Assembly (NCBI GenBank): GCA_014534385.1
Contig: JACVRP010000243.1
Span: 1-5,801, forward strand
Source: Cyanobacteria bacterium Co-bin13
GTDB lineage: Bacteria > Cyanobacteriota > Cyanobacteriia > Phormidesmidales > Phormidesmidaceae
DNA: 5,801 bases
Direction: 5' to 3'
The notes under the pieces were generated by a model that worked only from the letters and a program-made list of their open reading frames with translations, made no database searches and was not told the origin of the DNA. Both the position numbers and the translations under genes were made by a program. Shown one piece after another: positions 1 to 5,290 of this stretch; position 1 is the first letter of the stretch, and every line of letters starts with the position of its first letter.

Positions 1-423
1 ATAGTAGAGGCAGGTAGAGCCCGGCGAGTGGCCCGGCGTCCACAAGGCCCGGCAGCGATTCGTGAAGCTGTGCTCCCCATGGAAGGGTGTGACCGGCGTT
101 TCTGGCAAGAGATAGGCTTCCTGCTCTTGAACAAACACCTCACAGCCCAGCTCTGTCTGAATCGCCCTGGCTTTGCCGATGGCTCCTCGATGGGTGATTA
201 GCAGCCACTGCACACCGCCCTGCTGAGACAGAAAGGCGCGGGTCGCGTCATCCCAAGCAGGCGCATCGATCAGGAGGTTGGCTGGGGCCCCTGCTGCATC
301 CTTTTCTACAATGAGATAAGCGGTTCCTCCCAGGGTGTCTCGATTGGGCGAGAAGGCAAACACGGAGTCAAAGACTTGACGGGGAGGTTTGGCGTTTACC
401 GGCAGTTTCGTCGGCGGGTTCAT
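1..423 (-). CDS. MBL-fold (metallo-beta-lactamase superfamily) protein with degenerate metal site, 3' part cut off by window edge
   Basis: The reverse strand reads open for 141 codons from ATG at 423 to the left edge, so the C-terminal part is missing. A beta-strand-rich start (GGTAYLIVE at residues 32-40, NLLIDAP at 49-55) leads to ITHRGAIGK at 76-84 and then TPGHSPGS at 129-136. This order matches MBL-fold hydrolases: strand pair, the THxHxDH motif, then the glycine/histidine motif GHxxGS. In the second motif only the first histidine (His78) is kept; the positions of the other histidine, aspartate and histidine are Gly80, Ile82 and Gly83. Classical two-metal hydrolysis is therefore doubtful. 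An AGGG lies 6 nt before ATG 423; an in-frame ATG at 429 would add two residues. The gene diverges from the protease gene at 645. It could be a cyanobacterial MBL subfamily with one metal, or a non-catalytic member. Fold assignment is fairly sure, function unknown. Confidence 0.8.
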   Translation of the reverse strand, partial: MNPPTKLPVNAKPPRQVFDSVFAFSPNRDTLGGTAYLIVEKDAAGAPANLLIDAPAWDDATRAFLSQQGGVQWLLITHRGAIGKARAIQTELGCEVFVQEQEAYLLPETPVTPFHGEHSFTNRCRALWTPGHSPGSTCLYY

Positions 424-644
424 GGACATCCCTAGCGCTACTATGAGGCAGAACCAGCTATCTTACCGAATTCCTTGCTGCCCCGGTCTGGGTTCAGAAA
501 ATCCCCCAGGACAAAGGATTGCCGCCAGGGCAAAGCAGGCGCCGGGGTTAATCGTGCTCTAGGAGCTTACTGCTTTCTCGAAAGATAAGGCATCATGGGA
601 GACTAGGGTCGCTGTTCCCTGTCCTCTGGCAAATCAAACTTCTA

Positions 645-2120
645 ATGTTGCTCATCTGGCTGCTCTTACTGAGCGTTTTTACATACTTCGTGGTGAAGCG
701 CAGCGTCGCCAACATCACCCGAACACCCACTTGGCTGCTGTGGCTGGTAATGATGCTGCCCGCCTTTACCCTGGCAGGGTGGATGGTGGTTCGGGGCAGA
801 GATGAGCCTGCTCCAGCAGGTCTGCTGCTGATTTTGTTTGTGGTCTGTCCGCTGCTCTATTGGTTTTTGATTCAGTGGGGCCGCATTCCTCTGCCCAAAA
901 CGGCTGCTCCCCAAGAAGATGCAGCGGCGACCTCCAGCCCAGCTTTGCCAAACGCCCCTAAAGCTGCGCTGAGGCCAATTGACAAAGAAGAAGAGACTGC
1001 TCTGCAGCACTGCTTTCCCTGGACAGTTTACTATCTTCAAAACATTGAGTATCGACCTCAAGCCATGATTTGTCGGGGCCAGCTGCGGACGTCTCCCACG
1101 GTGGCCTACGAGACTGTGAGTGAGAACATCCAGGAGCAGTTTGGGAACCGCTTTTTGGTGGTGTTTCAGGAAGGGGGACAGGGCAAACCTTTTTTTGCGC
1201 TGGTGCCCAATCCTCAAGCGCAAAGTGAACCAGCGGCCTCAAATAAAACGCTAGCCCGACCTGGCATTGCGCTGGCACTGCTGCTGACCACTCTGTTTAC
1301 CACGACCTGGGTCGGCACCTACATTGCCGGCGTTACCGATGATCAGCTGCGGGACACCCCCCAACTCCTGTCCCAGGGCCTGGCCTACGCCATCTCATTG
1401 CTGTTTATTCTGGGATGTCATGAGATGGGGCACTACCTGGTGGCCCGTCGCCACCGGATCAAGGTCACCCTGCCTTACTTCATTCCGGTGCCGTTTTTTC
1501 TGGGGACCTTTGGGGCGTTTATTCAGATGCGCTCGCCAGTGCCCAATCGCCGGGCCCTGTTTGATGTCGGCATTGCTGGGCCTCTCAGTGGGCTAATAGT
1601 AACGTTGCCGCTGCTGCTGTGGGGTCTAGCCCATTCGGAGCTGGTGCCTTTAGCGGAAGAGGCCAGTCTGCTAAATTTCGAGGCAATGGACCCGCGGGCC
1701 TCAGTGCTGCTGGCGCTGCTCAGTAAGCTAGCGCTGGGAGGCGCTTTGACGGCAGAAAATGCGGTTCATCTCCATCCAGTCGCGGTTTCGGGCTGTCTGG
1801 GGCTGGTGGTGACGGCGCTCAACCTGATGCCTGTGGGGCAGCTGGATGGGGGCCACCTGGTGCATGCCATGTATGGTCAACGCATGGGGGCCATAATCGG
1901 GCAAATTACTCGCATTCTGGTGCTGTTTCTGGTGGCGGTACACCCAGAGCTACTGCTGTGGGCAATTTTGCTATTTTTTATTCCGGCGGTAGATGAACCC
2001 GCTTTGAATGATGTCAGTGAGCTGGATAATCGGCGGGATGTACTGGGGTTAGCAACGCTGGCGCTGCTGGTGATGATTGTGTTGCCCTTACCCCCACTGT
2101 TGAATCAGCTGCTGTTTTAG
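645..2120 (+). CDS. EGY-like site-2 protease, M50 family intramembrane zinc metalloprotease
   Basis: This 491-aa polytopic membrane protein carries the M50 zinc motif HEMGH at residues 259-263 (two histidine ligands and the catalytic glutamate) inside a hydrophobic segment, and the second motif NLMPVGQLDGGH at 393-404, whose Asp401 supplies the third ligand. FFLGTFGAFIQMRSPVPNRR at 284-303 and FDVGIAGPLSG at 306-316 are also typical of the EGY branch. The N-terminal half has three hydrophobic segments (about 3-17, 30-49, 58-77), then a soluble region at about 105-195 with CRGQLR at 143-148, which sits where EGY proteins have their GNLR-type motif. About five to eight further membrane segments follow to the C-terminus. 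EGY proteins are thylakoid/plastid or cyanobacterial membrane proteases; by family it should cleave membrane proteins within the bilayer, but the substrate is unknown. ATG 645 is chosen because no ATG lies upstream in frame; its Shine-Dalgarno is weak. The coiled-coil gene follows at 54 nt. All catalytic residues are present. Confidence 0.93.
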   Translation: MLLIWLLLLSVFTYFVVKRSVANITRTPTWLLWLVMMLPAFTLAGWMVVRGRDEPAPAGLLLILFVVCPLLYWFLIQWGRIPLPKTAAPQEDAAATSSPALPNAPKAALRPIDKEEETALQHCFPWTVYYLQNIEYRPQAMICRGQLRTSPTVAYETVSENIQEQFGNRFLVVFQEGGQGKPFFALVPNPQAQSEPAASNKTLARPGIALALLLTTLFTTTWVGTYIAGVTDDQLRDTPQLLSQGLAYAISLLFILGCHEMGHYLVARRHRIKVTLPYFIPVPFFLGTFGAFIQMRSPVPNRRALFDVGIAGPLSGLIVTLPLLLWGLAHSELVPLAEEASLLNFEAMDPRASVLLALLSKLALGGALTAENAVHLHPVAVSGCLGLVVTALNLMPVGQLDGGHLVHAMYGQRMGAIIGQITRILVLFLVAVHPELLLWAILLFFIPAVDEPALNDVSELDNRRDVLGLATLALLVMIVLPLPPLLNQLLF

Positions 2121-2174
2121 GTGTAAATACCTGGTAGAGTACCCTGATTGCAGATGGATGAGGTAGGGGCGGCT

Positions 2175-2651
2175 ATGTCCTATGACGTGAGTCAGTGGTT
2201 GGCGGAAATTCGGACCCTGCAGCGACAGCTTGCAGATACTCAGAAAGAGAGGGACCAGGCCTATGCCAGTGCTGCCAACTGGCGGCGGCTCTATGAGACG
2301 GAAGCGCGTCAGCGGCGCACTGAGACTGAGGCGCTGCGATCGCACCTGCAGACCCTAGAGGCCGAACTTAAGCAGTCGCAGGAGAAACCCACTGCCGCTG
2401 ACCCGATCTACCTGTCTACCGGCCCGGGTGAGGCTGCAGCCGACGACACCCCGCTTGAGGCCAAGCTGCAAAAAGCTCTAACCCTATGCCAGAGCCTAAC
2501 TCAGCAGCTAAAGGCTGAGAAAGACGCCCACGAGCAGACCCGGCAAAGTCTCACGACAGCTCTAGGCGACACCTTCGACATGCTCAAGTCAGAACAGCCG
2601 CCCTCGGCAATTGTGAAAGCCGGACAGAGAGCAGAGCGCGATCGCAGCTAG
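2175..2651 (+). CDS. conserved-looking cyanobacterial coiled-coil protein, function unknown
   Basis: A soluble 158-aa protein without signal peptide or membrane segment. Residues 6-72 form a long charged helix rich in Q, E, R and L with heptad-like spacing (for example EIRTLQRQLADTQKERDQ at 11-28), broken by a proline/glycine-rich linker at about 72-93, and a second helix follows at about 94-130. This suggests a rod-like or dimerising scaffold or adaptor; no enzymatic motif is visible. The start is uncertain: TTG 2148 and ATG 2154 are in frame upstream, but ATG 2175 is preferred because GAGG (2160-2163) and GGGG (2166-2169) precede it and the sequence MSYDVSQWLAEI resembles the N-terminus I associate with this cyanobacterial family. 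It follows the protease gene on the same strand at 54 nt, so co-transcription is possible, and it converges with thrC at 20 nt. The last codons (ERDRS, stop) are partly made by a HIP1 octamer. Confidence 0.8.
   Translation: MSYDVSQWLAEIRTLQRQLADTQKERDQAYASAANWRRLYETEARQRRTETEALRSHLQTLEAELKQSQEKPTAADPIYLSTGPGEAAADDTPLEAKLQKALTLCQSLTQQLKAEKDAHEQTRQSLTTALGDTFDMLKSEQPPSAIVKAGQRAERDRS
2336..2343. repeat. HIP1 octamer GCGATCGC
   Basis: A HIP1 palindrome inside the coiled-coil gene, encoding part of ALRSHL. It supports a cyanobacterial source. Confidence 0.85.
2638..2645. repeat. HIP1 octamer GCGATCGC
   Basis: A HIP1 palindrome over the last codons of the coiled-coil gene, encoding part of the ERDRS tail, just before the stop at 2649-2651. 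Confidence 0.85.
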
Positions 2652-2671
2652 CAGCCGTTAAGGAAGTCTAG

Positions 2672-3793
2672 TTAAAACCCCATTGCCTGAGCCAGGGTGG
2701 CAGCGTCAGGCTCTAATCCCGCCTTGACCTGATTTTGACTGTGGTTGATGGCCGTATCAGGGTCTTTTAAGCCATTGCCGGTCAAAACACAGACTACCGT
2801 TGCCCCACTGGGCACCTGATCTTTGACCTTAAGCAGGCCAGCTACCGAAGCTGCGCTAGCCGGCTCACAGAAAATTCCCTCTTCCGCTGCCAGCAGCCGG
2901 TAGGCATCGAGAATTTCTTCATCGGTAACGGCATGAAACTGGCCTTGGCTGGCCTCCTTAGCCGCTACTGCCTTGTCCCAGCTGGCTGGGTTGCCAATGC
3001 GGATAGCGGTTGCCAGCGTATGGGGATCGCTCACCTTTTGGCCAAACACTAGCGGGGCCGCCCCAGCCGCTTGAAAGCCCATCATTTGAGGTAGGCGGCT
3101 GGACTGACCGCGCTGGTGGTATTCGCAAAAGCCCATCCAGTACGCAGTAATGTTGCCAGCGTTGCCAACGGGAATGCAAAGCCAATCGGGAGCGTCTCCC
3201 AGCATATCGATAATTTCAAAGGCGGCCGTTTTCTGGCCCTCTAGCCGGTAGGGGTTAACCGAATTGACCAGGTTGACCGGGTACCTTTGGGCGAGTTCCT
3301 GCACCATGTCCAGCGCTGCATCAAAGTTGCCCTTGATGGCCAGGATTTCGGCCCCATAGAGTAGGGCCTGGGCCAGCTTGCCGAGCGCCACATAGCCATC
3401 GGGAATGAGCACAAAGGCCCGCAGGCCGCCCCGGCGAGCATAGGCCGCCGCCGCCGCTGAGGTATTGCCAGTGCTGGCGCAGATGACGGCCTGAGCCCCC
3501 ATTTCCTTGGCTTTAGAAACGGCCATCGTCATCCCCCGGTCTTTAAAGCTGCCGGTGGGGTTGAGACCGTCATACTTTACAAAAACCTTGACCGAGCGAC
3601 CGATGCGCTCCATCAGAGATGGTGCAGGAATAAGAGGAGTGTTGCCTTCGCATAGAGTCACGACAGGCGTGGCTTCTGTGACCGGCAGATAGGGCCGGTA
3701 GGCTTCAATCAGGCCGGGCCAAAATTTCACGGCAGCCTGGAGGGGTGACGGGCCGTCACCGTTAGCAGTTAGGGGATTTAAGCTTAGGGTCAC
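2672..3793 (-). CDS. thrC: threonine synthase
   Basis: This 373-aa PLP enzyme converts O-phosphohomoserine and water to threonine and phosphate, the last step of threonine synthesis in the cytosol. PLP-binding Lys84 lies in NPTGSFKDRG at 78-87, the fold-type II motif; CASTGNTSAAAAAYARRGG at 105-123 is the substrate/cofactor loop, VGNAGN at 209-214 is the glycine-rich phosphate-binding loop, and CVLTGNGLKDPD at 335-346 closes the cofactor site. The length suits the short bacterial/cyanobacterial type; there is no long N-terminal SAM-regulatory extension as in plants. The start is GTG at 3793: the frame closes at a stop two codons further upstream (TGA at 3802-3800) and the next ATG would remove about 60 residues including conserved sequence. 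GAG lies 5 nt before the GTG, a weak ribosome site. It is transcribed away from the 4071 gene and converges on the coiled-coil gene. No defect is visible. Confidence 0.97.
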   Translation of the reverse strand: MTLSLNPLTANGDGPSPLQAAVKFWPGLIEAYRPYLPVTEATPVVTLCEGNTPLIPAPSLMERIGRSVKVFVKYDGLNPTGSFKDRGMTMAVSKAKEMGAQAVICASTGNTSAAAAAYARRGGLRAFVLIPDGYVALGKLAQALLYGAEILAIKGNFDAALDMVQELAQRYPVNLVNSVNPYRLEGQKTAAFEIIDMLGDAPDWLCIPVGNAGNITAYWMGFCEYHQRGQSSRLPQMMGFQAAGAAPLVFGQKVSDPHTLATAIRIGNPASWDKAVAAKEASQGQFHAVTDEEILDAYRLLAAEEGIFCEPASAASVAGLLKVKDQVPSGATVVCVLTGNGLKDPDTAINHSQNQVKAGLEPDAATLAQAMGF

Positions 3794-3889
3794 GATGTCT
3801 CAGACTCAAAACACAACGGCATTTACTCAGCGGTCAATGGGTCCCGACCACAACCGCAGTCCTGCATCTCCCAGTCTACCCTGTGGGCT

Positions 3890-3932
3890 GAGCCAGTCGT
3901 TAGCCAATGCTCTCGGAGGAGAGCCAGTTAGC
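3890..3932. repeat. imperfect direct repeat GAGCCAGT(cg)TTAGC / GAGCCAGTTAGC
   Basis: The two copies lie at 3890-3904 and 3921-3932 and differ by a two-base insertion plus one overlapping T. They flank the perfect hairpin at 3909-3924. The position, about 100-140 bp before the thrC start, would fit a regulator-binding site or simply a local duplication. Confidence 0.4.
3909..3924. repeat. perfect inverted repeat, 6-bp stem with 4-nt loop
   Basis: GCTCTC, ggag, GAGAGC form a compact hairpin with no T-run on either side, so it is not an intrinsic terminator. On the thrC strand it would lie in the leader RNA if transcription begins in the AT-rich zone beyond 3990. Its role is unknown. Confidence 0.4.
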
Positions 3933-3966
3933 GAACCGCCACAGGGAGCCGCAGAGAATCTGCCCC

Positions 3967-3977
3967 GTATCAGATAC
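3967..3977. repeat. 11-bp palindrome GTATC-A-GATAC
   Basis: A perfect 5+1+5 inverted repeat at the inner edge of the AT-rich promoter zone between divergent genes. The size suits half of an operator for a dimeric regulator, but no regulator is encoded here and such palindromes also occur by chance. Confidence 0.3.
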
Positions 3978-4018
3978 CATCTAGCCTAGACATTGAGGTT
4001 AAAATGTCTTAACGTTCT

Positions 4019-4049
4019 TTGCATAAGTTACGTTTCCTCTAAGTACATT
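4019..4049 (+). promoter_or_regulatory. possible promoter for the 85-aa protein gene
   Basis: TTGCAT at 4019-4024 and TACATT at 4044-4049 resemble -35 and -10 boxes (four of six matches each) but the 19-nt spacer is long. Transcription would start near 4056, about 15 nt before ATG 4071. An alternative -10-like TAAAAT lies at 4000-4005, without a matching -35. Confidence 0.25.
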
Positions 4050-4070
4050 TCTCTATTGGTGTGAGTGGCA

Positions 4071-4328
4071 ATGAACGCCCAAGTTGATGTACCAAACCCT
4101 GGGTCATCTAAAGTAGCCATTTCGGCTAGGCCTGAGGCTACCCAGCACGAGACAGCACCCGCAACCGATGACCAGATCTGCTGGGTCGAGATCAAGCAAT
4201 ATCCTTATCAGCCAGACCATCAGGTCGAGCTTTTGCACCTGCAGGCCGAAGCCGATGCCCTACTGCTGCAGCTGCAGACCCTCAGCCAAAAGCGATTGAT
4301 TGCCCAAGGAGCGGGTGAAAGCCGCTAG
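4071..4328 (+). CDS. small conserved-looking cyanobacterial protein, function unknown
   Basis: An 85-aa soluble protein. The first 35 residues are low in hydrophobic residues and probably disordered. Residues 37-76 look like the conserved core: CWVEIKQYPYQPDHQVE at 37-53 is strand-like with tryptophan, tyrosines and histidine, and LLHLQAEADALLLQLQTL at 54-71 is an amphipathic leucine-rich helix that could form a coiled coil. I associate such short WVEI-plus-helix proteins with cyanobacteria but know no function. The start may also be GTG 4065, which adds two residues; ATG 4071 is preferred as the usual codon. A GTGAG just upstream is a weak ribosome site. It is divergent from thrC and lies 109 nt before the PilP-like gene on the same strand; the possible promoter before that gene suggests separate transcription. 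Confidence 0.7.
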   Translation: MNAQVDVPNPGSSKVAISARPEATQHETAPATDDQICWVEIKQYPYQPDHQVELLHLQAEADALLLQLQTLSQKRLIAQGAGESR

Positions 4329-4392
4329 CCGGATCCGTCCTTGGTGCCTGCAGGTCCCATAGAATTCTGTTCAGCCGACACTGCGCCACTTT

Positions 4393-4418
4393 CCCCAGGA
4401 TTCGCTATCCTACTGGGG
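4393..4418 (+). promoter_or_regulatory. inverted repeat overlapping a possible -10 box before the PilP-like gene
   Basis: CCCCAG at 4393-4398 pairs with CTGGGG at 4413-4418. Inside, GGAT at 4398-4401 can pair instead with ATCC at 4407-4410, giving a CCCCA/TGGGG plus GGAT/ATCC stem with a three-base bulge. TATCCT at 4406-4411 inside the repeat resembles a -10 box, with no recognisable -35. It could be an operator over a promoter, or a terminator-like hairpin of the preceding gene, though there is no T-tract. Confidence 0.3.
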
Positions 4419-4425
4419 TGATTGT

Positions 4426-4431
4426 GGGGAG
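4426..4431 (+). promoter_or_regulatory. ribosome binding site of the PilP-like gene
   Basis: GGGGAG stands 6 nt before ATG 4438, the best-placed Shine-Dalgarno sequence in the window, and it supports this start. Confidence 0.6.
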
Positions 4432-4437
4432 TCGGTT

Positions 4438-5226
4438 ATGTTGCAAAAGTCTTCATTGTCAAACCTCTCAAACCGCCAGATCGGCATTGTGCTGGCCGGT
4501 AGTATGCTGCTTGCTTTAGGCGCTGGCAGCGCTGTTAGAATTTTAACCGGGGGAGCCCCCGATCCTGCCTTGGCCCCGACCTCTAAAGCTACAGGGGCGG
4601 GATCTACAGAGGCGAGTGAAACTGCGATCGCATTTCAGACAGGCCCCTTCGTACCCTCTGCCCCATCCCTGCGGCTAGCCGATCCGGGTTTGCTCAAGTC
4701 CACCCCTCAAGAAGCTCGCCTGGAAACGGTTGTAGCAGGTCGCCCCGACCCCTTTGCTCCTATTGTGCTGCCGGGTGCGGTTGCTCCTAAGCAGCCCGCT
4801 GCTCCGGTGGTGGCCACTGCCACTGCCGCCCCTGTCCCCGTCCAGAACCTGCCGCTGATTCCAGTAGCAGCAACCCAGGCGCTGCCGCCGCTGCCGACCA
4901 TGCCCCCGCTACCCATCCTAGGCCCCGTTGCGGCCGCCCCCACAGCGCCGTTCAGTAACAGCCAACTTCTTGCCGTACCCCAAAATCCGGTAGATCAAGT
5001 TGAAATCAGCGGGGTAGCTCAAATCGGCGATCGCGTCAGTTTAATTGTGAAAGAGCCTGGTGTGATGGTTAGCCGCTACGTGCGGGCGGGCGAGCTAATT
5101 GCAGGTGGGCAAGTGCGGGTTAAGCGAATTGATTTGTCTAGTTCAGAACCGGTCGTTGTGCTGGAGTACAACGGACAGGAATTTTACCGCTCCGTGGGGA
5201 GTGCGGCTCTAGCAGGATTGTTTTAG
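4438..5226 (+). CDS. membrane-anchored Pro/Ala-rich protein with PilP/GspC-like architecture
   Basis: A 262-aa protein. A short positive N-terminus is followed by one hydrophobic segment at about 14-36, best read as an uncleaved anchor with the rest in the periplasm. Residues 38-95 are polar and flexible; GRPDPFAPI at 101-109 resembles the (R)xDPFxPL motif of PilP and related pilus or type II secretion proteins. A long proline/alanine linker covers about 110-180. The C-terminal domain at about 185-252 (EISGVAQIGDRVSLIV, then SRYVRAGELI, VRVKRIDLSS, PVVVLEYNGQEF) is a run of short beta strands, as expected for the small PilP/GspC homology-region fold. In those families this domain contacts the secretin and links it to the inner-membrane complex; this is inferred here. 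There is no lipobox, unlike typical PilP. No pilus gene is next to it. Alternatively it is an unrelated periplasmic beta-domain protein. Confidence 0.72.
   Translation: MLQKSSLSNLSNRQIGIVLAGSMLLALGAGSAVRILTGGAPDPALAPTSKATGAGSTEASETAIAFQTGPFVPSAPSLRLADPGLLKSTPQEARLETVVAGRPDPFAPIVLPGAVAPKQPAAPVVATATAAPVPVQNLPLIPVAATQALPPLPTMPPLPILGPVAAAPTAPFSNSQLLAVPQNPVDQVEISGVAQIGDRVSLIVKEPGVMVSRYVRAGELIAGGQVRVKRIDLSSSEPVVVLEYNGQEFYRSVGSAALAGLF
4624..4631. repeat. HIP1 octamer GCGATCGC
   Basis: A HIP1 palindrome in the flexible N-terminal part of the PilP-like gene, encoding part of TAIAF. Confidence 0.85.
5027..5034. repeat. HIP1 octamer GCGATCGC
   Basis: A HIP1 palindrome at the start of the C-terminal beta domain of the PilP-like gene, encoding part of IGDRVS. 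Confidence 0.85.
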
Positions 5227-5235
5227 GCTAGAAAC

Positions 5236-5265
5236 AGCGGGTCGAGTTCTGCCTGCAGACCCGTT
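5236..5265 (+). terminator. hairpin between the PilP-like and zinc-ribbon genes, weak terminator candidate
   Basis: AGCGGGTC pairs with GACCCGTT (eight pairs including one G-U) around a 14-nt loop, starting 9 nt after the stop codon at 5226. There is no T-tract after it, so it is more likely an RNA 3'-end or processing stem, or nothing, than an intrinsic terminator. Confidence 0.3.
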
Positions 5266-5290
5266 CAGCCCCCTTCAAGCCCCTGCACCC

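Larger units (their letters stand above)
3794..4070. promoter_or_regulatory. divergent intergenic region between thrC and the 85-aa protein gene
   Basis: These 277 bp separate two divergent starts, so promoters for both directions should lie here. The right third (about 3990-4060) is clearly AT-richer than the surroundings and is the likely promoter zone. The left two thirds, which would be thrC leader if transcription starts in the AT-rich part, are GC-richer and hold short inverted and direct repeats. I see no known riboswitch and no threonine-rich leader peptide. A 64-codon open frame at 3795-3989 on the plus strand is not convincing as a gene. Confidence 0.5.

Noticed and set aside
519..533. 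Small inverted repeat TTGCC-gccag-GGCAA in the divergent region before the protease gene
   Set aside because: Five-base arms are too short to call an operator, and no promoter boxes line up with it. CTTTC-tc-GAAAG at 573-584 was set aside for the same reason.
666..1278. Overlapping minus-strand open frames opposite the protease gene
   Set aside because: They lie opposite a clear M50 protein and have atypical composition (rich in R, Q, P, W and H), as expected of antisense shadows in a GC-rich gene.
2148..2174. Longer start (TTG 2148 or ATG 2154) for the coiled-coil protein
   Set aside because: ATG 2175 has G-rich ribosome-site sequence in front of it and gives the more natural N-terminus; the extra residues (LQMDEVGAA) are not helix-compatible with the rest. 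Not fully excluded.
2652..2671. Bidirectional terminator between the convergent coiled-coil gene and thrC
   Set aside because: Only 20 nt separate the stops, and I find no stem with a T-tract in either direction.
3795..3989. 64-codon plus-strand open frame starting 1 nt beyond the thrC start
   Set aside because: It fills the space where the thrC leader must lie, has low-complexity composition (many S, P, Q, N), no ribosome site, no recognisable domain, and lacks the look of the neighbouring proteins.
4707..4943. Minus-strand open frame opposite the Pro/Ala linker of the PilP-like gene
   Set aside because: Its glycine/alanine/threonine-rich product is simply the complement of the repetitive proline and alanine codons.
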